DNA of 32,967 nt from NCBI GenBank assembly GCA_017612495.1, contig JAGAFQ010000062.1:1-32967 (forward strand). The letters run 5' to 3'. A program made the translations under genes and the position numbers. The notes beneath the pieces are model-generated. The model made no database searches. It was not told where the DNA came from and saw only the letters and a list, made by a program, of their open reading frames with translations. This document shows positions 14,455-22,391 of this stretch, in pieces. How positions within the stretch are numbered: the first letter of the stretch is position 1; every line of letters begins with the position of its first letter. Source of the DNA: Clostridia bacterium (GTDB lineage Bacteria; Bacillota; Clostridia; Oscillospirales; CAG-272).

Positions 14455-15372
14455 TTATATTCTGAACAGTTTTTCGCATTTGATAGAGGCCGTCTCTTTG
14501 CCGCAATAATCATCAAAAAGAGTTTTGCCGAGCGCCAAAAAGCCGTCGGCATCATAAACGCGGTAAAGCTCTCCTGCTGTAAATTCTCTTTCGGCATTCA
14601 AGCGCTCAAACGATACGGGCGAGCCGTTTTTGAAAAGTTCAAGCTCTCGGCCGCGGAGCGTCAGCGCCGCATAATTTTCAAAGACCTTATCGACGGGGAT
14701 CAAAAGCTTTTCTCTTTCTTCTTCGCTCATTTCTTCGATTTGAGAAAGCGTCTTTGCACATTCAAGCGAAAACGGGCCGCTCTTTTCGCGGCAAAGAGAA
14801 GACATCGCACCTCCGCAGCCGAGCATTTTGCCCATATCGGCACAAAGGGTGCGAATGTAGGTGCCCTTTGAGACCTCGGTGCAAAACTTATATTCTTCAT
14901 TTGTTATTTTTGAGATGTCAAGAGAATATATCTCGACCTCTCTTGCGGCTCTTTCAACGCTTTTTCCCTTTCTTGCAAGGTCGCACAGCTTTTGACCGTC
15001 TATTTTCAAGGCGCTGAACATGGGAGGCGTTTGCATTATTTTGCCGACGAACTTTTCAGCGCACCTTTTGACGTCTTCTTCGCCGACAGCAACATCGTGA
15101 CGGCTCAAAACTTTTCCGCTCGTATCCTGTGTGTCGGTGGTGATGCCGAAGCGCACGGTGCCCGAGTATCGCTTTTTATCCGAAACGATATATTCCGATG
15201 CCTTGACGGCTCTGCCGACAAGCACCGCCAAAACTCCGGTGGCATCCGGGTCAAGCGTGCCCGTATGGCCTATCTGTCTTGTGCCGTAAATGCGGCGCAG
15301 TTTTGCGACAACGTCAAAAGAGGTATAAGATCTTTCTTTATTAACGATAATAATTCCGCCGCTTTGTGTCAT
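14455..15372 (-). CDS. truB: tRNA pseudouridine(55) synthase
   Basis: A 305-aa enzyme that makes pseudouridine 55 in the T loop of tRNAs. Motifs: GGIIIVNKERSYTSFDVV, the catalytic segment GHTGTLDPDATGVL (nucleophile Asp41), RYSGTVRFGITTDTQD, PPMFSALKIDGQKL, and YSLDISKI. The C-terminal PUA-like extension carries VDKVFENYAAL and RELELFKNG. Start ATG 15372, with GGTG upstream; a TGATAGAAT extended -10 at 15412-15420 may serve it. In most Firmicutes truB follows rbfA and nrnA; here it is inverted and diverges from rbfA. Confidence 0.95.
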   Translation of the reverse strand: MTQSGGIIIVNKERSYTSFDVVAKLRRIYGTRQIGHTGTLDPDATGVLAVLVGRAVKASEYIVSDKKRYSGTVRFGITTDTQDTSGKVLSRHDVAVGEEDVKRCAEKFVGKIMQTPPMFSALKIDGQKLCDLARKGKSVERAAREVEIYSLDISKITNEEYKFCTEVSKGTYIRTLCADMGKMLGCGGAMSSLCREKSGPFSLECAKTLSQIEEMSEEEREKLLIPVDKVFENYAALTLRGRELELFKNGSPVSFERLNAEREFTAGELYRVYDADGFLALGKTLFDDYCGKETASIKCEKLFRI

Positions 15373-15458
15373 TTCTTCACCGCTTTTAAGAGTTTTTGGA
15401 TTTATATATCTATTCTATCATGTTTTTTGACAAAATCATAGATTTTTGTTTACAAATA

Positions 15459-15467
15459 TGATAAAAT
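15459..15467 (+). promoter_or_regulatory. Extended -10 promoter candidate for rbfA
   Basis: TGATAAAAT (extended -10) about 37 bp before the rbfA ATG; the -35 (TAGATT) is poor. Confidence 0.4.
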
Positions 15468-15503
15468 AAATTTGATATCATACCATTCCCCCGGAGGAGC
15501 CTT

Positions 15504-15899
15504 ATGCCAAACTATCGCCGCGACAGAATAAACGAACAGATGGCGCACGAAATGTGTGAGATCTTGCGCGAGGTAAAAGATCCGCGCATTTCAAACAATT
15601 TTGTCACCGTCACCGCCGCAGAAGTGACTGCGGATCTTAAATTTGCGAAGATCTTTTTCTCTGTGCTCACAAAGGAAAACGCAGACGAAATAAACAAAGA
15701 GGTCAAAAAGGGACTTGAAAGCGCAAAGGGCTTTATTCGCCGCGAAGTCGCGCACAGACTCAATTTGAGAATTACGCCCGAACTTGCTTTTTATCCCGAT
15801 AACTCCATGCAGATCGGTGCGCACATTTCAAAGATGATAAGCGAGATAGAATTTTCGGGCGATGGAGACGGAAAAGAAGAGGAAAACCGAAATGACTGA
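15504..15899 (+). CDS. rbfA: Ribosome-binding factor A
   Basis: A 131-aa KH-type protein needed for maturation of the 30S subunit and for growth in the cold. Motifs: N-terminal YRRDRINEQMAHEMCEIL, VKDPRISNNFVTVTAAEVTADLKFAKIFFSV, and LRITPELAFYPDNSMQIGAHISKMI, all in the usual order. Start ATG 15504 with GGAGGAG upstream. The stop overlaps the nrnA start by 8 bp, so the two are coupled. infB, its usual upstream partner, is not in the window. Confidence 0.95.
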   Translation: MPNYRRDRINEQMAHEMCEILREVKDPRISNNFVTVTAAEVTADLKFAKIFFSVLTKENADEINKEVKKGLESAKGFIRREVAHRLNLRITPELAFYPDNSMQIGAHISKMISEIEFSGDGDGKEEENRND

Positions 15900-16893
15900 T
15901 ATATCCGAAACTGCCGTAACAAAAGAAGCGGCGGTCGCTTTTTTGAAAGCAAACGACAACTACGTGATATACACCCACGCCCATCCCGATGCAGACACGG
16001 TGGGCTCTGCTTTGGCGCTTTGCAAGGCGCTTATCTCGTTAGGCAAGAGGGCATACGTCTGCTGCACCGAAAAAATGCCCTCGTTTTTGCGCTTTTTATA
16101 CGATGACGGCGAGATCGAACTAAACGAAGAAAGAGCGTTTTTGCAAGAGCCCATACCGATAAGCGTTGACGTTGCGACAATAGACCTTATCGGCAAGAGC
16201 AGCTATCTTACAGAGCATCCGATAGCGCTTGCGTTTGACCACCATGCAACTCACGTGCCCTTTGCAAAAAGGTATCTTGTCGATGCCGCTTCCGCCGCCT
16301 GCGGCGAGATAATTTTCGACATCGTTTCATCGCTTTTGGGCGGAAAGATGCCCGCCGACATCGCCGAAAAGCTCTATGCCGCGATAAGCGCCGACACGGG
16401 CTCGTTCAAATATTCCAACACCACGTCAAAGACTCTGCTCATTGCCGCAAAGCTCATTGAAACGGGCATCGACGCTTCGGCAATATCCACTCATCTTTTC
16501 GATGAAAAGAGTATTATCCAGCTTCGCGCCGAGGGTCTTGCATATTCAAGAATGAAGCTTTTTGCCGGCGGCAGAGGCGTTATCGTTTCGTTTGACCTTT
16601 CAGACTACAACGAATACGGCCTTTGCGAAGAAGAGCTCGGCACCATTTCATCCTGCATCAAGACCGCAAGCGGCACCGATATGGCAATAGCCGTAAGATA
16701 TCACGAAGACGGCGAATATAAGGTCTCGGTGCGCTCATCGGCAAACGTTGACGCAAGTGTGTTCTGCCGTATTTTCGGCGGCGGAGGACATTCGCGCGCG
16801 TCGGGCTGCACCGTTCGCAAAGACAGCGCAAAAGAAGTTGAGGAGCTTTTGATATGCGAAGCGGAAAAGCTCATCGGCGCTCAAAAACTTTAA
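15892..16893 (+). CDS. nrnA: DHH/DHHA1 phosphoesterase, NrnA-like
   Basis: A 333-aa bifunctional nanoRNase/pAp phosphatase, which degrades very short RNAs and 3'-phosphoadenosine 5'-phosphate. DHH domain: THAHPDADTVGSALAL (metal site), VATIDLI, FDHHATH (DHH motif), and SADTGSFKYSN. DHHA1 domain: DMAIAVRYHEDGEYKVSVRSS with the substrate motif FGGGGHSRASGCT. Start ATG 15892 with GAGG about 9 nt upstream; a longer frame from 15862 lies inside rbfA without a ribosome site. Member of the rbfA operon. Confidence 0.93.
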   Translation: MTDISETAVTKEAAVAFLKANDNYVIYTHAHPDADTVGSALALCKALISLGKRAYVCCTEKMPSFLRFLYDDGEIELNEERAFLQEPIPISVDVATIDLIGKSSYLTEHPIALAFDHHATHVPFAKRYLVDAASAACGEIIFDIVSSLLGGKMPADIAEKLYAAISADTGSFKYSNTTSKTLLIAAKLIETGIDASAISTHLFDEKSIIQLRAEGLAYSRMKLFAGGRGVIVSFDLSDYNEYGLCEEELGTISSCIKTASGTDMAIAVRYHEDGEYKVSVRSSANVDASVFCRIFGGGGHSRASGCTVRKDSAKEVEELLICEAEKLIGAQKL

Positions 16894-16908
16894 TTTGCGC
16901 GAATAATA

Positions 16909-16936
16909 TTGACAAATATTGATTTTGTGTTAAAAT
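16909..16936 (+). promoter_or_regulatory. sigmaA promoter of the ferredoxin gene
   Basis: Perfect TTGACA, 16-bp spacer and TAAAAT, 50 bp before the ATG at 16986. Confidence 0.7.
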
Positions 16937-16985
16937 AACATTGAAATAACGGCTGATAACAGTCGAATAATCGGAGGTAATCACA

Positions 16986-17156
16986 ATGGCATACATCATT
17001 TCAGACGAATGCATTGCATGCGGCAGCTGCGAAAGCGAATGCCCCGTAGGCTGCATTTCCGAAAAGGACGGCAAATTCGTCATTGACGCAAGTCAGTGCA
17101 TCGATTGCGGAACTTGCGCAGGCGTTTGCCCCGTAGGCGCACCCAGTGCCGAATAA
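16986..17156 (+). CDS. Small 2[4Fe-4S] ferredoxin
   Basis: A 56-aa clostridial-type ferredoxin, an electron carrier in the cytosol. Two perfect cluster motifs are visible: CIACGSCESECP and CIDCGTCAGVCP, each CxxCxxCxxxCP, separated by a short linker (EKDGKFVIDASQ). The size matches classical clostridial ferredoxins (about 55 aa). GGAGG lies 8 nt upstream of the ATG. It has its own promoter and terminator and is thus monocistronic. It implies an anaerobic or at least ferredoxin-based metabolism. Confidence 0.96.
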   Translation: MAYIISDECIACGSCESECPVGCISEKDGKFVIDASQCIDCGTCAGVCPVGAPSAE

Positions 17157-17173
17157 GCATAATTAAAATGATA

Positions 17174-17205
17174 AAAAGCGGTTCGGTTTACGAATCGCTT
17201 TTTTC
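17174..17205 (+). terminator. Terminator after the ferredoxin
   Basis: Stem AAGCGGTTCG/CGAATCGCTT (two G-T pairs) with loop GTTTA and a T-run, right before the next ribosome site (GGAGAAG). Confidence 0.85.
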
Positions 17206-17220
17206 ATAACGGAGAAGACA

Positions 17221-17956
17221 ATGGCAGAAAAAATATCGACAAAGATAAATGAAAACATCACCCTTTTGCAAAGATCCGACGGACTCGTTTTCGGCACGGA
17301 CGCATATTTGCTTTCTTGCTTCGTTTCGGGCGTCCGCGGCGGATATGCCGCAGAGCTCGGCTCGGGCACGGGCGTCATATCGCTGCTTTTGGCGTCAAGA
17401 GGGCGATTTGAACACATAATCGGCGTTGACATCCAAGAGGAATTTTGCGCACTCGGCAACGAAAACGCGAAAGCCAACGCTCTTTCAGACAAAACGGAAT
17501 TTATCTGCCGTGACATAAAAACGCTCGGTCGGGGCGATTTGGGACGCGAATTTGACTGCGTTTTCTGCAATCCGCCCTATATCGAAAGCGGAAGCGGAAA
17601 GCAAAACGATTCCGCAAAAAAGGCGGTGGCAAGGCACGACACTTTCGGCGGCATCTTCGAGTTTGCCGCTTGCGCCGCGCGGCTGCTCAAATTCGGCAAG
17701 AAGTTCTATTGCGTTTACCGCCCCGAAAGGCTTTGCGACTTGATAGATGCCATGCGCCAAAACAACATCGAGCCCAAAGAGATAGTCTTTTTGCATCCCG
17801 ACAGCGATTCTGCCCCGTCTTTGGTGCTTGCTCTCGGCACTCTCGGCGGCAAAAAGGGCGTTATCGTTCGCAAACCGCTTGTGATATATAAAGATTTTGA
17901 GCATAAAGAATACACGGACGAAATGAAACAAATTTACGACAAGGGGGAGATAAGAT

Positions 17957-17985
<29 letters not shown>
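17221..17985 (+). CDS. TrmN6/YfiC-like N6-adenine methyltransferase
   Basis: A 254-aa SAM-dependent methyltransferase of the TrmN6 (tRNA1-Val A37 N6-methylation) family. Motif I AELGSGTGVISLLLASRG (SAM site), motif II IIGVDIQEEF, FICRDIK, and the catalytic NPPY in DCVFCNPPYIESG. The opening LLQRSDGLVFGTDAYLLS is typical of this clade. Relatives also act on other substrates, so the tRNA role is likely but not proven. GGAGAAG precedes ATG 17221. The last 29 nt overlap rsmI, a strong sign of coupling; this pair is common in Firmicutes. Confidence 0.88.
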
Positions 17986-18856
<871 letters not shown>

Positions 18857-18943
18857 ACGCAGAAAACCGATAGGAAAATACAAATATAAAAGACCGACAG
18901 AGCAATGAAACGGGCGGATAAGGCAGTTTTTTTGTAAAAAAGC

Positions 18944-18989
18944 ACCTGCTGAGAAGGAACTTGAAAATCCTTTTCAGCAGGTTTTCTTT
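18944..18989 (+). terminator. Terminator after rsmI
   Basis: Stem ACCTGCTGA/TCAGCAGGT extended by AAGGA/TCCTT pairs, followed by TTTCTTT. Confidence 0.88.
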
Positions 18990-19017
18990 ATTGCGCGTCT
19001 CATACCGCTGCAAGCAG

Positions 19018-19205
19018 GGAAAATATCTATATTTTCCGAATGAAGTCGCTGACGCTAATGAAGTCACTCACTTCGCTCGTTAATGAAGACGGTGCTTCGC
19101 ACCTAATGAAGCGAAGACGCCCGTGTTTCTTCCATTCTATCATTTCAATTTCTCCACCCGCGAAGCGTCTTCATTCCTTCATTAGCACGGCAGGGCGTCT
19201 TCATT
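19018..19205. repeat. Second hairpin/heptamer array, AATGAAG/CTTCATT type
   Basis: It opens with a 9-bp palindrome GGAAAATAT/ATATTTTCC (19018-19037). AATGAAG follows at 19039, 19057, 19082 and 19105, and the reverse complement CTTCATT at 19169, 19177 and 19199. Small hairpins lie between, e.g. GGTGC-TTC-GCACC (19091-19103) and GAAGT-CACTC-ACTTC. The left GAAGACGCCC pairs with the right GGGCGTCTTC (19193-19202). The build is the same as the array at 14228-14436, with a heptamer differing in one base. It too lies between convergent gene ends (rsmI and spoIIE). Confidence 0.7.
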
Positions 19206-19275
19206 TTCGGCGCGTGACGGCAATGCTTCAAAAAACATCTCTATCAGCACGCGCCGAAAATGTCGGTCTTTTTTT
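19204..19275 (+). other. 13-bp inverted repeat followed by a T-run
   Basis: TTTTCGGCGCGTG (19204-19216) pairs perfectly with CACGCGCCGAAAA (19248-19260) around a 31-nt loop. Reading rightward, TCTTTTTTT ends at 19275. A weaker overlapping hairpin GCCGA-AAATG-TCGGT directly before the T-run would compete with the large stem. It could be a terminator, or the 3' part of a small RNA; no promoter is evident. Confidence 0.5.
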
Positions 19276-19363
19276 GTGCGAAAATTCGACACACAGAATT
19301 CAACAAGAAATTTTACCGTTTGATTTTTCTCCCCAAAAAGAGAGATTTTTCGACACGATTTGC

Positions 19364-19440
19364 TGTTAAGAACTTTGTTGATAATGTTGAAAATGCACGG
19401 TTTATCCGCTTTTCGGAAAGATAGAAAAATTTAACAGCTT
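19364..19440. other. Cluster of DnaA-box-like 9-mers
   Basis: TGTTAAGAA (19364), a directly abutting pair TGTTGATAA-TGTTGAAAA (19376-19393), and TTTAACAGC (about 19430) on the other strand, in an AT-rich stretch after the spoIIE stop. TGTTGAAAA is identical to the 9-mers at 2170 and 3825, and TGTTGATAA is one base from the canonical TGTGGATAA. The rest of 19276-19453 shows nothing else. Confidence 0.4.
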
Positions 19441-19453
19441 GTTTATAACTCTT

Positions 19454-21850
19454 TTATGCGGCATTTATTTTTATTATGATGACGCTTTTGTCGTCATCTC
19501 TGCCGGCGCACTTGACTATCTTCGAGGCGAGGGTATTTACGTCGTCGTCGGCGTTCTCGCAAAGCGCCGCCCAAAGCGCATAATTATCACTTTGATTTGG
19601 AATTATGCCGTCGCTGACAAGGGCGATGATATCTCCCGCCTCGACTTTTAAACTCATTTTCTTTGCGAAAACGTCCGCTCCGATGCCAACGGGCATACCG
19701 CCGTTTTCTATCGGATAGATTTTGCCTCCGCGATAAAGCACGCTTTCGGTGGCGCCGCTTTTGAAAAATTCGGCGATGCCGCTTTTTTTGTCGATGCTCA
19801 AAAGGTCAACGGTGGTGAAGCACTCCTCTTTTCGCGCCGATAAAAAGGTGTTGAGCATATCGAGAGTGATCTCAAAATCCGCGCCGCCCATCAGCATTTT
19901 TTCAATGAACGCGGATGCGATCTTGGCGGTGAGATGTGCGTTTTCGCCCGAGCCCATGCCGTCGCAGATGCAGGTGTGAAAATGTCCGTTTGGCGAAGAA
20001 AAGGCGCATATCTCGTCTCCGCTGCTCCTTTCGCCGAGCTTCTTTTCGCCGGCAAAGCCGCAATCGACAAAGATCGTTTCGCCCATTTCAAGGCAGAGGG
20101 TCATATATCCGTTTGAATCGTATATTTCGGGCGCGGTCAGAGGAAAGCCGCAGGCTTTTTCGAGCGTTTTTCTTATATGCTCGGCGCAAACGGGCATCTT
20201 TGCGGGATTTACACCGCCGATGACGATCTTTTTTCCGACCTCGCTTGTGCCGAAAGCGGCGATGCCGTCGAACTCAAAATCGAGAGTGTCGGATATTTGC
20301 GCAAGCTTTTTGCAGAGCGGATAATCCGTTTTGCGCATCAGCGCCGTTTTCTTTGCGACCGACGTCAACATCTTTGAAAAATGCTCGTATTCGAGCGCCT
20401 CGATGCCTGCTTTATCGAACTTTAAGTTTTCTTCGAGCTTTTTATATACACAGTCTTTGATGGCGGCTTTTATCTTTTCTGAATTTTTGCAGGCGTTTTT
20501 GAGATATTCGGGAGTGTCAAAATCGGCAGATCTTGAAAAGCCCGATACCGCAAAGGAATATTTATAGAAATATTCTTCGTATTTTGCCAGATTTTTTATT
20601 TTGCAGTCGTCTGCCGTTTCGCAGGCAAGGCAGGCGGCGGCGATGTTCTCTTTGCAAATGTCGCTTATCTGTTCAAACGAAAGAGCTCTTGCGTTTTGCG
20701 AGATCTGCAAAAACATTTCAGACACGTCGAGGAGCGCCTTTGAAAGCGCGGCGATGTCAAATTCCGCTTTCTGCGGCAGCAAGACAGGCTTTTTTGCGGC
20801 TTTTTTCTCGGCAGCCGCAAGGTCGATCACGGGATATTTTTCCGGTATTTTCAGTGCGTCGAGAGTGAGCGACACAAGCGATGAGAGCATAAGCGGCACG
20901 ATAAGCGCTTGCGTTTTTATAAGCCCCGATATGATGAGCGAAAACGAGAGCGCGCAAACGGAGGGCAAAAAGCGCTTTGAAAACGCAGGACTTTTTGCCC
21001 TATGGAGCGATGCGGCAAAGACCGAAAAAAACAAAAATATCAATATATAGTCATATCCGAGCGGCAAAGCTGCCGCCAAAGAAAGAGCGGCGGATACAAG
21101 CGCTCCGTTTTTGGCAAAATATAAGGAGATGAGCGATACGAGCGCGGCGCAGAGAAAAAATCCGATTTCAGGTATCTGCAAGAGCGAGAGCGAAAAAAGA
21201 CACGCCGAAAGCAGATAAGAACAATATTTCGTGTTTTGAGAAAAAAGGCGCTTGTCAAACGGTTTTGCAAGCAAAAACGCGCACGCGCCCGACAAAATCA
21301 CCGCAAGGATGCAAACAAAAACGTCCGAAAAACGTTCGCTTGAAAAGAGTTTTGTCTGCACGGCGCAAAAGCCGCCCAAAATTCCGATGGCGGCGCAAAA
21401 ATACGGGCTTTCGCAAAAGAACATCTTTTGCTTTTTTATTTTTTCTTCCGCCGAATAAATCAGCATATCGTAGTATAGATATATACCGAGCCCTATGCGC
21501 GCAAAAAACACAAGGCACAAAGAGATGATCAAAGGGACGTCAAGTTTTAATACCGCAAAGAGCAGCGCTCCGAAAAATGCCTGCGGAACGAACCTTTGCA
21601 GAGCGCAAAGCAGCGCCGCGCCGAAGATGTGAGTGCCGAAAATCGAGGCGCCGCAGAGCAAAAACGCAAAAGCAAAAGACAAAAGCGAATATAAGCCCCA
21701 GCGCAATATAACCCGTATGCGCACGCTTTTTATGCCGAAAAGCGCCTTTCCCAGATCCTCTTTGTCAGAGAAAAAATCATCAACGTACACCGATAGAGAC
21801 TTTTTTGAAAAAAGCTTTGCAAAATCTGAAAAAAACTGACGATATTCCAA
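19454..21850 (-). CDS. spoIIE: Stage II sporulation protein E (SpoIIE), PP2C phosphatase
   Basis: About 798 aa. In sporulating Firmicutes SpoIIE sits at the polar septum and dephosphorylates SpoIIAA, which activates sigmaF in the forespore. The N-terminal third (about 45-330) is a chain of some ten hydrophobic helices, then a cytoplasmic regulatory region, then a PP2C domain (about 590-795): CICDGMGSGENAHLTAKIA (metal Asp) and IALVSDGIIPNQ (second metal Asp), ending KSVIIIKI. Length matches the family (about 800-830). Start: TTG 21850, with AAGG 11 nt upstream; a GTG at 21859 is only 2 nt from that site. It points to an endospore former or its descendant. Confidence 0.93.
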   Translation of the reverse strand: MEYRQFFSDFAKLFSKKSLSVYVDDFFSDKEDLGKALFGIKSVRIRVILRWGLYSLLSFAFAFLLCGASIFGTHIFGAALLCALQRFVPQAFFGALLFAVLKLDVPLIISLCLVFFARIGLGIYLYYDMLIYSAEEKIKKQKMFFCESPYFCAAIGILGGFCAVQTKLFSSERFSDVFVCILAVILSGACAFLLAKPFDKRLFSQNTKYCSYLLSACLFSLSLLQIPEIGFFLCAALVSLISLYFAKNGALVSAALSLAAALPLGYDYILIFLFFSVFAASLHRAKSPAFSKRFLPSVCALSFSLIISGLIKTQALIVPLMLSSLVSLTLDALKIPEKYPVIDLAAAEKKAAKKPVLLPQKAEFDIAALSKALLDVSEMFLQISQNARALSFEQISDICKENIAAACLACETADDCKIKNLAKYEEYFYKYSFAVSGFSRSADFDTPEYLKNACKNSEKIKAAIKDCVYKKLEENLKFDKAGIEALEYEHFSKMLTSVAKKTALMRKTDYPLCKKLAQISDTLDFEFDGIAAFGTSEVGKKIVIGGVNPAKMPVCAEHIRKTLEKACGFPLTAPEIYDSNGYMTLCLEMGETIFVDCGFAGEKKLGERSSGDEICAFSSPNGHFHTCICDGMGSGENAHLTAKIASAFIEKMLMGGADFEITLDMLNTFLSARKEECFTTVDLLSIDKKSGIAEFFKSGATESVLYRGGKIYPIENGGMPVGIGADVFAKKMSLKVEAGDIIALVSDGIIPNQSDNYALWAALCENADDDVNTLASKIVKCAGRDDDKSVIIIKINAA

Positions 21851-21961
21851 CTTATACACATCCTTATCCCTTTTTTTACATAATTATTTTAGCGGATAAG
21901 AACAAAATTTTATGTCAAAACAGACGTGGCGAAAGATAATTTTTTCGGGCGCAATCGGTCT

Positions 21962-22246
21962 TTATTTGTAAAAAGATAAATAAAGGCAGACACATATTGC
22001 CGAAAATTGAAGAATCATAAGCGAAAGAAACAGAAAAATTTTACGTTTTTTGCCGACGGCTTCGGCTTTGCCCAAAGTCTTTTCGTTCGGCAGTTGCGAA
22101 GATTCGTTTTGCACGATGCGGCAAGCCTCTTTTATAATGTCGCACTTCGGCAGCGGAGTTTTTCCTTTCAAAATAAAATAGGCTTCCTCGATATACGGGC
22201 TTCCCGTGTTTTTGATGACAACGATTTTCTTTTCAAGACCTTTCAT
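21962..22246 (-). CDS. Small protein with C-terminal membrane anchor, hypothetical
   Basis: A 94-aa protein of unknown role. The soluble N-terminal part opens KKIVVIKNTGSPYIEEAYFILKGK and continues with a helix (CDIIKEACRIVQNE); a basic stretch (GKKRK) precedes one hydrophobic helix, about residues 70-91. It is most likely tail-anchored with the N terminus inside. GGGAGG 4 nt before ATG 22246 supports it. Located upstream of spoIIE in the same direction, 111 bp away. I recall similar small proteins in Clostridia but cannot name a family. Confidence 0.7.
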   Translation of the reverse strand: MKGLEKKIVVIKNTGSPYIEEAYFILKGKTPLPKCDIIKEACRIVQNESSQLPNEKTLGKAEAVGKKRKIFLFLSLMILQFSAICVCLYLSFYK

Positions 22247-22301
22247 AGAACCTCCCGCTTTTCAAAAAAATTCATTTGCTTGATTATTTCCCCAAAGCAT
22301 A

Positions 22302-22336
22302 AAAATATACACATCGTTTTTGAATGTGTATATTTT
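22302..22336. promoter_or_regulatory. 13-bp perfect inverted repeat in a divergent promoter region
   Basis: AAAATATACACAT / ATGTGTATATTTT with a 9-nt spacer. It lies between the divergent starts at 22246 (minus) and 22392 (plus), so it is not a terminator for either gene. An operator for both is possible. Confidence 0.5.
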
Positions 22337-22391
22337 GCGATTCTTTTTACAAAATATTTATGTCAACGTTTATTATCTTTGAAAAAATAAA

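Noticed and set aside
14308..14871. A plus-strand open frame across the hairpin array
   Set aside because: It runs through the array and antisense to truB, with a His/Cys/Arg-rich translation typical of chance frames.
19040..19369. A plus-strand open frame in the second hairpin array
   Set aside because: It is composed of the array's repeats and the 13-bp inverted repeat; not protein-like.
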